Assembly: GCA_003251795.1 (NCBI GenBank)
Contig: QKEI01000109.1
Coordinates: 1-35,451, forward strand
Direction of reading: 5' to 3'
DNA length: 35,451 bases
Source: Candidatus Muproteobacteria bacterium
Lineage (GTDB): Bacteria > Pseudomonadota > Gammaproteobacteria > Acidiferrobacterales > SPGG2
Shown here: piece after piece, positions 16,955-24,302 of the stretch
How positions within the stretch are numbered: position 1 is the stretch's first letter
Layout: each line of letters starts with the position of its first letter
Made by a program: the position numbers and the translations under genes
The notes under the pieces: model-generated
Database searches by the model: none
Seen by the model: only the letters and a program-made list of their open reading frames with translations
What the model was told of the DNA's origin: nothing

Positions 16955-17316
16955 CGGCACAAACGGGTGTGATTTGTTCCAGCGCAGCGCTGAGCGATCG
17001 CGAGCAGGGTATACGTTTCCGTGTAGCGATCGGGGCACAGACTTTGTCGGCATTCGCCATCCGATACCGCGGCCGCGTCTATGCTTATGTCAACCGCTGC
17101 GCCCACCAGGGTGTTGAACTTGATTGGAAAGAGGGCTATTTCTTCGATTCGGACCGGGAATTTCTCATATGCGCCACGCACGGCGCACTCTATCGCCCGG
17201 ATTCTGGGACGTGTGTCGGTGGACCCTGCAAAGGCGGAGCACTGGTATCGTTGGCAGTTGCCGAAGACGGTGAGGTTGTACGGCTGATCGCCGACGGTGT
17301 GCAGTTGATCGAGTGA
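16942..17316 (+). CDS. Small Rieske [2Fe-2S] protein
   Basis: A 124-aa soluble protein consisting almost entirely of a Rieske domain. The cluster ligands are Cys53 and His55 (NRCAHQGVELDW) and Cys77 and His80 (ICATHGALYRPDSGTCVGGPC), the CxH...CxxH pattern of Rieske ferredoxins. There is no membrane anchor or oxygenase domain. The ATG at 16942 is chosen because GGAGG lies seven bases upstream; the frame is open to 16912, but the extra residues overlap the HAD gene. Electron partners are not encoded nearby. Such small Rieske proteins act as electron carriers or regulatory subunits, and this one's function is unknown. Confidence 0.9.
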   Translation: MVQVAAQTGVICSSAALSDREQGIRFRVAIGAQTLSAFAIRYRGRVYAYVNRCAHQGVELDWKEGYFFDSDREFLICATHGALYRPDSGTCVGGPCKGGALVSLAVAEDGEVVRLIADGVQLIE

Positions 17317-17335
17317 GGACAGAGGAAGCAGACAG

Positions 17336-18313
17336 ATGAACGAGACTAACGGTGAAACCGCTCAACCCAAAGAACAGGGGAAGCGTCAGCAGTGGGAGCA
17401 GAGTCTACTTGAGCGTCTCGCCTTCGCGTCGTTGGCGGAGCAGCGCAAGAGTCGTCGCTGGTCGATCTTCTTCAGATTCTTCTTCGCTATCTATTTGCTG
17501 GTGTTGTTGTTGATGGTATTTACCGCGGGTTTGGGCGAGAAGCCGCTTACCGGCAAGTATACGGCATTGGTCGACCTTGACGGCGTCATAGCGGCCGACA
17601 GCGTTGCTAGCGCCGATAACGTCATAGCCGGGCTGCGTAGCGCCTTCGACAGTTCTGCAAGGGGGATCATTCTGCGCAGCAATAGTCCTGGCGGCAGCCC
17701 GGTGCAGGCTAGCTACATCAACGACGAGATCAAGCGACTGCGCAAAAAGCATCCAGACAAACCCCTCTATGCAGTGATCGAAGATGTCTGTGCATCAGGT
17801 TGTTATTATGCGGTGGCAGCGGCGGACAAGATCTACGCGAATAAATCGAGCGTGGTCGGCTCGATCGGTGTGTTAATGAACGGTTTTGGTTTTGTCGATA
17901 CGTTAAAGAAGCTCGGCGTCGAACGCCGTTTGCTGACCGCTGGAAAGGACAAAGGTTTTCTCGATCCGTTTTCGCCATTGCCTCCGCGTCACCGCGAGCA
18001 TGCACAACAATTGCTTGACACAATTCATCAGCAGTTCATCGACGTGGTCAAGCAGGGTCGCGGCGCCACCCTGAAAGAGAATAAAGACCTCTTCAGCGGT
18101 TACTACTGGAGCGGGGATAAGGCCTTGTCACTGGGGTTGGTCGATGCACTCGGCAGTGCTGGCTATGTCGCGCGCGAGGTCATTGGGGCCGAGGAAGTCG
18201 TGGATTTCACGCCGCGCCAGAGCGTGCTCGATCGTTTCGCGAAGCGCGTCGGCATGGCAATGGCGCAAACGTTATCGACCATGCTGATGACGAGCCTGCC
18301 GCGGCTGTATTAG
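17336..18313 (+). CDS. sppA: S49-family signal peptide peptidase (SppA/SohB type)
   Basis: A 325-aa inner-membrane serine protease that degrades cleaved signal peptides or membrane peptides. One membrane helix (about 45-65) follows a basic cytoplasmic tail. The catalytic dyad is Ser154 in CASGCYYAVAAADKI and probably Lys165 of the same block; SSVVGSIGVLMNGFGF follows. SNSPGGSPVQAS and the LKENKDLFSGYYWSGDKALSLGLVDALGS segment are standard S49 features. It is the short, single-domain form, unlike the tandem E. coli SppA (618 aa). It ends 8 nt from the convergent maf stop, with no terminator hairpin between. Homologous genes follow rluC-HAD in Pseudomonas. Confidence 0.92.
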   Translation: MNETNGETAQPKEQGKRQQWEQSLLERLAFASLAEQRKSRRWSIFFRFFFAIYLLVLLLMVFTAGLGEKPLTGKYTALVDLDGVIAADSVASADNVIAGLRSAFDSSARGIILRSNSPGGSPVQASYINDEIKRLRKKHPDKPLYAVIEDVCASGCYYAVAAADKIYANKSSVVGSIGVLMNGFGFVDTLKKLGVERRLLTAGKDKGFLDPFSPLPPRHREHAQQLLDTIHQQFIDVVKQGRGATLKENKDLFSGYYWSGDKALSLGLVDALGSAGYVAREVIGAEEVVDFTPRQSVLDRFAKRVGMAMAQTLSTMLMTSLPRLY

Positions 18314-18321
18314 CTCGCACC

Positions 18322-18906
18322 TTACACGACGTTCACACCCTCGTGCTCGAGCATCTGCACGAGGCGAATGAGTGGCAGCCCGATCAAGGCGCTCGGGTCG
18401 TCTCCCTCTAGCCGTTGTAATAGCGCGATACCGAGTCCTTCTGCCTTGACTGCACCGGCGCAATCATACGGTTGCTCGCGTTGCAAATACTGGTCGATCT
18501 GTTGATCACTCAGCTGGCGAAACAGCACACGAAACGGTACGACATCGCTTTGGCTGTGTCCGTTATCGCTGTTTACCAGTGCAAGCCCAGTGTACAGCGT
18601 GACACTCTTGCCTGAGGCCTGCTGCAGTTGCCGGCGTGCCTGCGCATGATCACGCGGTTTGCCGACGATCTGGCCCGCGTGTACGGCTACCTGGTCGGCA
18701 CCGATGACGAGCGCATCTCGTCGCTGCTGCGCGACGGCATGTGCTTTAGCAAGTGCGAGGCGTTCGACCATCGCGGCCGGAGACTCACCGGCTCGAGTGC
18801 TTTCATCGATGTTCGGGCTGACCACCTGAAACGGTAACCCCAGACGTTCGAGCAACTGCCGGCGGTAAGGCGAAGAGGAGGCCAGAATTATCTGCGGCAT
18901 AGACAT
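18322..18906 (-). CDS. maf: Maf-family nucleotide pyrophosphatase (YceF type)
   Basis: This 194-aa protein belongs to the Maf family of house-cleaning nucleoside triphosphate pyrophosphatases. The N-terminal LASSSPYRRQLLERLGLPFQVV and NIDES identify the YceF branch, which in E. coli prefers 7-methyl-GTP; the other branch (YhdE) has SPRR. VIGADQV, KPRDHAQARRQLQQASGK and VTLYTGLALV complete the active site. Two starts are possible, ATG 18906 and 18900. It stands between sppA and the yceD-rpmF operon, transcribed against both, the same arrangement as in Pseudomonas. Confidence 0.93.
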   Translation of the reverse strand: MSMPQIILASSSPYRRQLLERLGLPFQVVSPNIDESTRAGESPAAMVERLALAKAHAVAQQRRDALVIGADQVAVHAGQIVGKPRDHAQARRQLQQASGKSVTLYTGLALVNSDNGHSQSDVVPFRVLFRQLSDQQIDQYLQREQPYDCAGAVKAEGLGIALLQRLEGDDPSALIGLPLIRLVQMLEHEGVNVV

Positions 18907-19014
18907 GTGCAGAGTATCGAGGGACGCCGTGCGAGGGGCAAGGGGCTGCAGATCTCAGGCGAGCCCGCTAGCGCTCGTTGCTACGAGCAGGCCTGCCCGG
19001 CAGCGAGCACGATT

Positions 19015-19043
19015 TTGACAGAATATTTGGCCGGTTATATCAT
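19015..19043 (+). promoter_or_regulatory. Strong sigma-70-like promoter of yceD-rpmF-plsX
   Basis: A perfect TTGACA (19015-19020), a 17-nt spacer and TATCAT (19038-19043) make the best promoter match I found in the window. It ends nine bases before the yceD ATG at 19053, and no Shine-Dalgarno sequence lies between. It probably drives the fatty-acid/phospholipid operon. Confidence 0.7.
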
Positions 19044-19052
19044 GCGCGCCCA

Positions 19053-19559
19053 ATGTCTAGTGGCTTGCCCGCGACGGTTGACGCGATTCGGCTAGCCGAC
19101 ACCGGCACACGCTTGGCCGGCGAGATCCCGCTAAAGGCGATGCCACGTCTGCGGGGTCAGTGTCTCGACGACCGAGGGGAAGCCAGCGTTGACCTGCTTT
19201 TCGAGCGCAGCGCTGATCGGGCCTTGCGGCGCATATCCGGTCACATTAGCGCCAGAGTTCGTGTCGCTTGCCAGCGCTGCCTTGAGCCAATGACACTCAC
19301 GGTTGAGGTCGAGCCGTCACTGCTCGTAGTAAAGGCGGACGAGCACCCGGAACTACTGGCGGAAGATGCCGAACTGCTAGTGGTGGGCAAGGCGGTGTCA
19401 CTCAATGAGCTGGTGGAGGACGAGTTGCTGTTGGCCATGCCGATGATACCGATGCATGCGCTCAGCGAATGTTCGGCCAGCGCGAGCCTGCAGGCACAGC
19501 AGGGTTCACGGGCGAGTCCGTTCGCTATTTTGGATAAACTGAAAGATAAGGGAAAATAG
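19053..19559 (+). CDS. yceD: YceD/DUF177 family 23S rRNA accumulation protein
   Basis: A 168-aa DUF177 protein. In E. coli, yceD is required for normal 23S rRNA accumulation and lies just upstream of rpmF; plant homologues act in plastid 23S rRNA metabolism. Family features are the paired cysteines in CQRCLEPM, the acidic ELVEDELLLAMPMIPMH segment, and the C-terminal NPFAVLxxLK-like SPFAILDKLKDKGK. The start at 19053 aligns with the family N-terminus (LPATVDAIRLA). Upstream frame to 18978 overlaps the promoter. rpmF follows after 26 nt. Confidence 0.92.
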   Translation: MSSGLPATVDAIRLADTGTRLAGEIPLKAMPRLRGQCLDDRGEASVDLLFERSADRALRRISGHISARVRVACQRCLEPMTLTVEVEPSLLVVKADEHPELLAEDAELLVVGKAVSLNELVEDELLLAMPMIPMHALSECSASASLQAQQGSRASPFAILDKLKDKGK

Positions 19560-19585
19560 CCGGTCGCAACTTTTGAGGGACTACG

Positions 19586-19786
19586 ATGGCTGTACAGAAA
19601 AGTCGCAAGACACCTTCAAGGCGCGGTATGCGTCGGGCGCACGATGCGTTGACGACGCATGCGCTGTCGATTGATTCGACGAGCGGTGAGACTCACCGGC
19701 GACATCACGTCACCGCTGATGGTTACTACCGCGGGCGAAGGGTTATCGAGAAGACTGACAGCGACGCCGACGCCGACACCGAATAA
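19586..19786 (+). CDS. rpmF: 50S ribosomal protein L32
   Basis: The 66-aa ribosomal protein L32 begins with the family signature [20 protein letters not shown]. It lacks the four zinc-binding cysteines of C+ L32 paralogues. The C-terminus continues past the usual end with an acidic tail ([12 protein letters not shown]), encoded by GAC/GCC-type codon repeats. TGAGGGA, seven bases before the ATG, is the ribosome binding site. The yceD-rpmF-plsX order is nearly universal in Proteobacteria and links ribosome and lipid synthesis. Confidence 0.97.
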   Translation: MAVQKSRKTPSRRGMRRAHDALTTHALSIDSTSGETHRRHHVTADGYYRGRRVIEKTDSDADADTE

Positions 19787-19814
19787 GCCGGCGTAGTCGC
19801 GAGGGACTGCACCT

Positions 19815-20852
19815 TTGACGGTTACCATCGCACTGGATGCCATGGGGGGTGATCACGGCGCCAGTGTCACCGTACCAGCTGCGCTCGCTGCTCTAAAAAA
19901 TTATCCCGAGCTGCGCCTTATCCTAGTCGGGCAGCGCGACGTTCTGCAGCGAGAGCTTGCGCGCCGCAAGGCAGCGGAAAACGAGCGTCTCGTTATTCGT
20001 CACGCATCGCAAGTAGTGGGTATGGACGAGGCGCCCGCGCAGGCGCTGCGCGGTAAGAAAGATTCTTCAATGCGCGTGGCCATCAATCTGGTGAAAGCGG
20101 CTCAAGCAGACGCTTGCGTGAGCGCCGGCAACACCGGTGCGCTGATGGCAACCGCGCGCTTCGTGCTGAAAACGCTCCCAGGCATCGATCGACCGGCGAT
20201 CATCTCCACGTTGCCCACTATCCACGGACAGGTGCACGTGCTCGACCTCGGTGCAAACGTCGATTGTACGCCGGAGCAGTTGCTGCAGTTCGCTATTATG
20301 GGTTCCATATTGGTGAGCACTTTGGAAGGCAAGCCGAGTCCAAAGGTAGCGCTGTTGAACATCGGCGAAGAAGACATCAAGGGCAACGACACGGTAAGAA
20401 AGGCTGCAGAGTTGCTGCGCGAGAGCAAGGTCAATTACTGCGGGTTTGCTGAAGGTGGCGAGATCTATACTGGTGAGTTCGACGTGGTCGTATGTGATGG
20501 TTTCGTCGGCAACGTGGCGCTAAAGGTCAGCGAGGGCTTGGTGAGGATGCTCAATCTGTTTCTGCGCCAGGAATTCAAGCGCAATACCATCACCCGGTTC
20601 ATCGCTGTTATATCGCTGCCAGTGATGCGAGCGTTCCGCAAACGCGTGGACCCTCGCCGCTACAATGGTGCAACGCTTGCGGGACTGAGGGGTGTTGTAA
20701 TAAAAAGTCATGGTGGGGCCGATGTGCTGGCCTTCCAAAACGCTATTGGCGAGGCGTTGCGCGAGGCACAACAACATTTTCCCGAACAGATCACTCGCCA
20801 GCTGCAATCGATGTTGGCAGCCGATGAGCCTGCCAGAGAGGAAACTGCGTGA
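19815..20852 (+). CDS. plsX: Phosphate acyltransferase PlsX
   Basis: PlsX (345 aa) makes acyl-phosphate from acyl-ACP, the acyl donor for PlsY in phospholipid synthesis, and is a peripheral membrane enzyme. The N-terminus [19 protein letters not shown] is diagnostic; [48 protein letters not shown] and [15 protein letters not shown] follow in order. It starts at TTG with GAGGGA eight bases upstream. The stop overlaps the fabH GTG, so translation is coupled to the fatty-acid initiation enzyme. Length matches the family. Confidence 0.96.
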   Translation: MTVTIALDAMGGDHGASVTVPAALAALKNYPELRLILVGQRDVLQRELARRKAAENERLVIRHASQVVGMDEAPAQALRGKKDSSMRVAINLVKAAQADACVSAGNTGALMATARFVLKTLPGIDRPAIISTLPTIHGQVHVLDLGANVDCTPEQLLQFAIMGSILVSTLEGKPSPKVALLNIGEEDIKGNDTVRKAAELLRESKVNYCGFAEGGEIYTGEFDVVVCDGFVGNVALKVSEGLVRMLNLFLRQEFKRNTITRFIAVISLPVMRAFRKRVDPRRYNGATLAGLRGVVIKSHGGADVLAFQNAIGEALREAQQHFPEQITRQLQSMLAADEPAREETA

Positions 20853-21817
20853 AGTACTCACGCATTACAGGGACCGGTAGCTACTTGCCGGAGAAGATAT
20901 TGACCAATGCCGAGCTCGAACGCATGGTCGAGACCTCGGATGATTGGATCGTGTCGCGTACCGGTGTACGTGAGCGTCGCATCGCCGCCGAGGGTGAAAA
21001 CACCGTTGACCTCGCCGAACGTGCAGCGCGCCCGGCGATCGAGGCGGCGGGCATCGATACGCAGGACATCGATCTGATCGTGCTGGCGACAACCACGCCG
21101 GATCAAGTTTTTCCCGCCACGGCCTGTCTGTTGCAGAAGCGTCTCGAGTTACATGGTTGTCCGGCGTTCGATATCCAAGCCGTGTGCACGGGCTTTGTCT
21201 ATGCGCTCGACGTGGCGGACAAGTTCATTCGCACAGAGAGTGCGAAATGCGCGCTCGTCGTTGGCGCTGAAACCTTTTCCCGCATTATTGATTGGACGGA
21301 TCGTGCCACTTGCGTGTTGTTTGGCGACGGCGCGGGTGCGGTTATCATACAGGCGCAAGACGCACCTGGGATCATTTCGTCGCATCTGCATGCTGATGGC
21401 CAGTACACTTCTCTACTGGAGGTGCCGGCCGGTGTTTCGCAGAGCTATGACAAAGTGCGCAATGGGCAGGCCTATGTGCGCATGGGCGGCAGCGAGGTTT
21501 TCAAGGTCGCTGTCAACACGCTCGGTCAGATTGTCGACGAGACGCTGGCCGCTAACAACATGCAGAAATCCGACGTCACCTGGCTAGTGCCGCATCAGGC
21601 GAATATCCGTATCATCGCCGCTACTGCAAGAAAGCTTGGCATATCGATGGACCATGTGGTGGTGACGGTCGACCGTCACGGCAATACATCGGCCGCCTCT
21701 ATTCCACTTGCTTTCGATGAGGCCGTGCGCGATGGTCGCATCAAGCGCGACGACACCGTATTGATGGAGGCCTTTGGTGGTGGTTTTACCTGGGGCTCGG
21801 TGTTGCTCAAGTACTAA
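20849..21817 (+). CDS. fabH: 3-oxoacyl-[ACP] synthase III
   Basis: FabH (322 aa) condenses acetyl-CoA with malonyl-ACP to start type II fatty acid synthesis. The catalytic triad is visible: Cys113 in [13 protein letters not shown], His249 in VPHQANIRI and Asn279 in [13 protein letters not shown]. The C-terminal [16 protein letters not shown] is typical. It starts at GTG overlapping the plsX stop. A 220-nt repeat-bearing gap separates it from fabD. In Pseudomonas aeruginosa fabH is absent from this operon; here the E. coli-like order plsX-fabH-fabD is kept. Confidence 0.97.
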   Translation: MKYSRITGTGSYLPEKILTNAELERMVETSDDWIVSRTGVRERRIAAEGENTVDLAERAARPAIEAAGIDTQDIDLIVLATTTPDQVFPATACLLQKRLELHGCPAFDIQAVCTGFVYALDVADKFIRTESAKCALVVGAETFSRIIDWTDRATCVLFGDGAGAVIIQAQDAPGIISSHLHADGQYTSLLEVPAGVSQSYDKVRNGQAYVRMGGSEVFKVAVNTLGQIVDETLAANNMQKSDVTWLVPHQANIRIIAATARKLGISMDHVVVTVDRHGNTSAASIPLAFDEAVRDGRIKRDDTVLMEAFGGGFTWGSVLLKY

Positions 21818-21827
21818 CAACTACTCC

Positions 21828-22020
21828 GAAGGCGCGAAGACGCAAAGCTGTATAGAAACATTAGTGGCCGTAATCTTCGCACCTAGAAAGGCCGGATAGT
21901 CAGCACAAGGTGCCAGACAGTCTTGCGATTCGGCGGCCGAGAATGGTGGTAAATCTTCTCGAGAAGTCAGTGATAAAGAAGTCTTTGCGGTTCTTTGCGC
22001 CTCTGCGTCTTTGCGTTGAG
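21828..22020 (+). repeat. Dispersed inverted/direct repeat, copy 1 (fabH-fabD gap)
   Basis: The gap holds a right arm at 21983-22016 built from TTTGCG units, and a shorter, partly complementary left arm at 21828-21848 (GCGCGAAGACGCAAAG). Together they form an imperfect inverted repeat with a 134-nt interior that I do not recognise. The right arm matches copy 2 (23044-23077) at 32 of 34 positions in the same orientation. Repeats of this composition, which translate as LCVFA/RKDAETQR-like peptides when mis-annotated, are scattered through many environmental proteobacterial genomes. Confidence 0.75.
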
Positions 22021-22037
22021 TTGTTCAGGTAATCAGA

Positions 22038-22982
22038 ATGTCATTAGGATTTGTTTTTCCGGGGCAGGGCGCGCAGTCGGTCGGAATGTTGCGCGAGCTC
22101 GCTCAAGAGTACGATGAGATACGTGATACGTTTGCCGAGGCTTCGCAGGCGCTTGGCTTCGACCTGTGGGCGCTGGTGCAGGAAGGTCCACCCGAGCGTT
22201 TGAATCAGACAGAAAATACGCAACCCGCAATGCTGACAGCGGGGGTGGCGGTTTGGCGCGTGTGGCAGGCGAACGGCGGGGCGCAACCGGCCTACATGGC
22301 AGGTCATAGCCTCGGCGAATACACGGCGTTGGTGTGCGCCGGTGCGTTGGATTTCCCTGCGGCTGCCGCGCTAGTCGCTGATAGAGGGCGCTTCATGCAA
22401 GAGGCGGTGCCGCAAGGCGAGGGCGCTATGGCAGCGCTCATCGGTATGGAGGAGGATGCGGCACAGGGTCTGTGCAGTGATGTGGCCGAGGGTGCGGTCT
22501 TGGCACCGGTCAACTTCAACTCGCCTGAGCAGATCGTTATCGCTGGTAGCCTCGCTGCCGTCGAGCGCGCCGTTTCCCAGGCAAAGGCACGCGGTGCCAA
22601 GCGAGCGATGATGTTGCCGGTCAGTGGCCCATTTCATTGCGCGTTAATGCATCCAGCGGCCGAACGCATGGCCACGCGCTTGCGCGATGCGCAACTGCGC
22701 ACGCCAAACACACCGGTGTTGCATAACGCTCACCTGCAGACGGAGAAGGATGCCGATGCGATAAGACGGGCGTTGGTAGCCCAGATCGAATCGCCGGTGC
22801 GTTGGGTTGACACGATCAGGAAGATGATCGGATTCGGCGTTGACACATTCTTGGAATGTGGACCCGGTAAGATACTGACGAACCTCAACAGGCGTATCGC
22901 CAAGGAAACACCGACGCTTCCAGTGTTTGATCCCGCGAGCCTGCGCGAGGCTCTAACGGCAACAGGCACTGACGCACGATGA
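22038..22982 (+). CDS. fabD: Malonyl-CoA:ACP transacylase
   Basis: FabD (314 aa) loads malonyl groups onto ACP for fatty-acid elongation. The nucleophile is Ser91 in GHSLGEYTALV and the catalytic histidine is His200 in VSGPFHCALM; the N-terminal FVFPGQGAQSVGML and ECGPGKILTNLNRR near the end are diagnostic. Length matches E. coli FabD (309 aa). The ribosome binding site is weak (CAGG). The gene is bracketed on both sides by near-identical repeats, separating it from fabH and fabG while the operon direction is kept. Confidence 0.97.
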   Translation: MSLGFVFPGQGAQSVGMLRELAQEYDEIRDTFAEASQALGFDLWALVQEGPPERLNQTENTQPAMLTAGVAVWRVWQANGGAQPAYMAGHSLGEYTALVCAGALDFPAAAALVADRGRFMQEAVPQGEGAMAALIGMEEDAAQGLCSDVAEGAVLAPVNFNSPEQIVIAGSLAAVERAVSQAKARGAKRAMMLPVSGPFHCALMHPAAERMATRLRDAQLRTPNTPVLHNAHLQTEKDADAIRRALVAQIESPVRWVDTIRKMIGFGVDTFLECGPGKILTNLNRRIAKETPTLPVFDPASLREALTATGTDAR

Positions 22983-22990
22983 ACAAACTG

Positions 22991-23083
22991 CTCAACGCAG
23001 AGACGCAAAGGCGCAAGGTGTTCATTTCTGTGATTACGTAAGACTTTGCGGTTCTTTGCGTCTCCGCGTCTTTGCGTCGGAAG
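22991..23083 (+). repeat. Dispersed inverted/direct repeat, copy 2 (fabD-fabG gap)
   Basis: The left arm (22993-23020, CAACGCAGAGACGCAAAGG and onward) and right arm (23044-23079) form an imperfect inverted repeat with a roughly 23-nt loop, so the RNA would fold into a long hairpin between fabD and fabG. The right arm is 32 of 34 identical to copy 1, in direct orientation. It ends about 30 nt before the fabG ATG. Confidence 0.8.
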
Positions 23084-23111
23084 TTGAAAATTGTCAAGGG
23101 GAATACTGCGT

Positions 23112-23858
23112 ATGGGGTTGCTAGATAATGAGATTGCCTTGGTAACCGGCGCTAGTCGCGGCATCGGTGCGTCAATCGCGCTCGAACTGGCTCGACAAGG
23201 TGCTTTCGTCATCGGCACGGCAACCTCGGATGCCGGCGCAGCGAGCATAAGCCAAGCGCTGGGCACCGATAAGCTTAAGGGCCACGGCCTGGTGCTCGAC
23301 GTCAATGACCCAAGCTCGATCGATCGGACGCTGGCACAGATGGAGCAGACAGGTGGTCCTGCCTCGATCCTCGTCAACAACGCAGGTATCACGCGCGATA
23401 ATCTGTTACTGCGCATGAAAGAGGAAGAATGGGATACGATCATGGATACCAATTTGAAGTCGGTGTTTCGCATGGTCAAGGCCTGTTTAAGGCCGATGAC
23501 GAAGGCGCGCAAGGGCCGCATCATCAACATCAGCTCGGTCGTTGCCGAGACCGGTAATCCGGGCCAAGCCAATTATGCGGCAGCCAAGGCAGGCATGATC
23601 GGCTTCAGTCGGGCGCTGGCACGCGAGGTGGCGTCGCGCGGCATTACAGTGAATGTCGTGGCACCAGGACTGATCGACTCGGATATGACCCGCGCGTTGT
23701 CGGCCGAACAATTGGATGCGTTGATCAGTCATATCCCGCTCGGGCGTCTCGGGCTAGCACAGGAAGTGGCCTACGCGGTGGCGTTTTTGGCCTCTCCGCA
23801 GGCGGCTTACATCACTGGTGCCACCTTGCACGTCAACGGCGGTATGTATATGAATTAA
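23112..23858 (+). CDS. fabG: 3-oxoacyl-[ACP] reductase
   Basis: FabG (248 aa) is the NADPH-dependent short-chain reductase of the elongation cycle. The Rossmann motif is TGASRGIG at residues 12-19, NNAGIT follows, and the catalytic Tyr155 and Lys159 lie in YAAAKAG after NISSVVAETGNPGQAN. The C-terminus ITGATLHVNGGMYM is standard. The ATG at 23112 is preceded by AAGGGGAA; the frame extends to a TTG at 23091, but this would run into the repeat. It lies between fabD and acpP as usual. Confidence 0.97.
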   Translation: MGLLDNEIALVTGASRGIGASIALELARQGAFVIGTATSDAGAASISQALGTDKLKGHGLVLDVNDPSSIDRTLAQMEQTGGPASILVNNAGITRDNLLLRMKEEEWDTIMDTNLKSVFRMVKACLRPMTKARKGRIINISSVVAETGNPGQANYAAAKAGMIGFSRALAREVASRGITVNVVAPGLIDSDMTRALSAEQLDALISHIPLGRLGLAQEVAYAVAFLASPQAAYITGATLHVNGGMYMN

Positions 23859-23907
23859 AATAGGTTAATTTCCGGTAGACGGGGCTGTGGCAATTGTGTT
23901 AACTATC

Positions 23908-23923
23908 CGCCCTCGCGAGGGCG
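23908..23923. other. Perfect 16-bp palindrome in the acpP leader
   Basis: CGCCCTCGCGAGGGCG reads the same on both strands and lies 34 nt before the acpP ATG, upstream of its GGAGG ribosome binding site. As RNA it forms a 6-bp stem with a CGCG loop. No T-tract follows on the plus strand, so it is not an intrinsic terminator for fabG. It could stabilise the highly expressed acpP mRNA or serve as a regulator site; neither is shown. Confidence 0.4.
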
Positions 23924-23957
23924 CCATCTCAAAAAACGCCTGGAGGACAAGCCTGAT

Positions 23958-24197
23958 ATGAGCAGTGTCGAAGAACGCGTAAAAAAGATCGTGGTGGAGC
24001 AGTTGGGGGTCAACGAAAACGAGGTTACCCCCGCGTCGTCATTTGTCGATGACTTGGGCGCTGATTCGCTCGATACCGTTGAACTCGTGATGGCTTTGGA
24101 AGAGGAGTTCGGCTGCGAAATTCCCGATGAGCAGGCGGAGAAGATCAGTACCGTGCAGCAAGCGATCGACTATATCAACTCGCAATTGAACGCATAA
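23958..24197 (+). CDS. acpP: Acyl carrier protein
   Basis: The 79-aa acyl carrier protein holds growing acyl chains on a 4'-phosphopantetheine arm attached to Ser37 in the [19 protein letters not shown] motif. The acidic composition and the C-terminal [14 protein letters not shown] are typical. It starts with [18 protein letters not shown], close to E. coli AcpP. GGAGG lies upstream with good spacing. A hairpin before fabF probably sets the ratio of the abundant ACP to the synthase. Confidence 0.98.
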   Translation: MSSVEERVKKIVVEQLGVNENEVTPASSFVDDLGADSLDTVELVMALEEEFGCEIPDEQAEKISTVQQAIDYINSQLNA

Positions 24198-24209
24198 GAT
24201 CGGCGCTGC

Positions 24210-24255
24210 AGGGGCCGCTAACCACGGAGGTGGGAGTGGCCCCTTGGTTTATTTG
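24210..24255 (+). terminator. Intrinsic terminator/attenuator between acpP and fabF
   Basis: A 10-bp stem (AGGGGCCGCT at 24210-24219 with AGTGGCCCCT at 24235-24244, one G-U pair) encloses a smaller CCAC/GTGG stem and is followed by the T-rich TTGGTTTATTT. This fits partial termination after acpP, with read-through into fabF. Confidence 0.65.
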
Positions 24256-24302
24256 GCGCCCGTCACTTTCCTGAAGATAGCACCGGCCATAGGAGCGGCT
24301 TC

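Noticed and set aside
22730-23572. 280-codon open frame on the minus strand across fabD, the repeat and fabG
   Set aside because: It runs through the dispersed repeat, producing the tell-tale repeat-encoded peptides, and opposes two well-supported genes.
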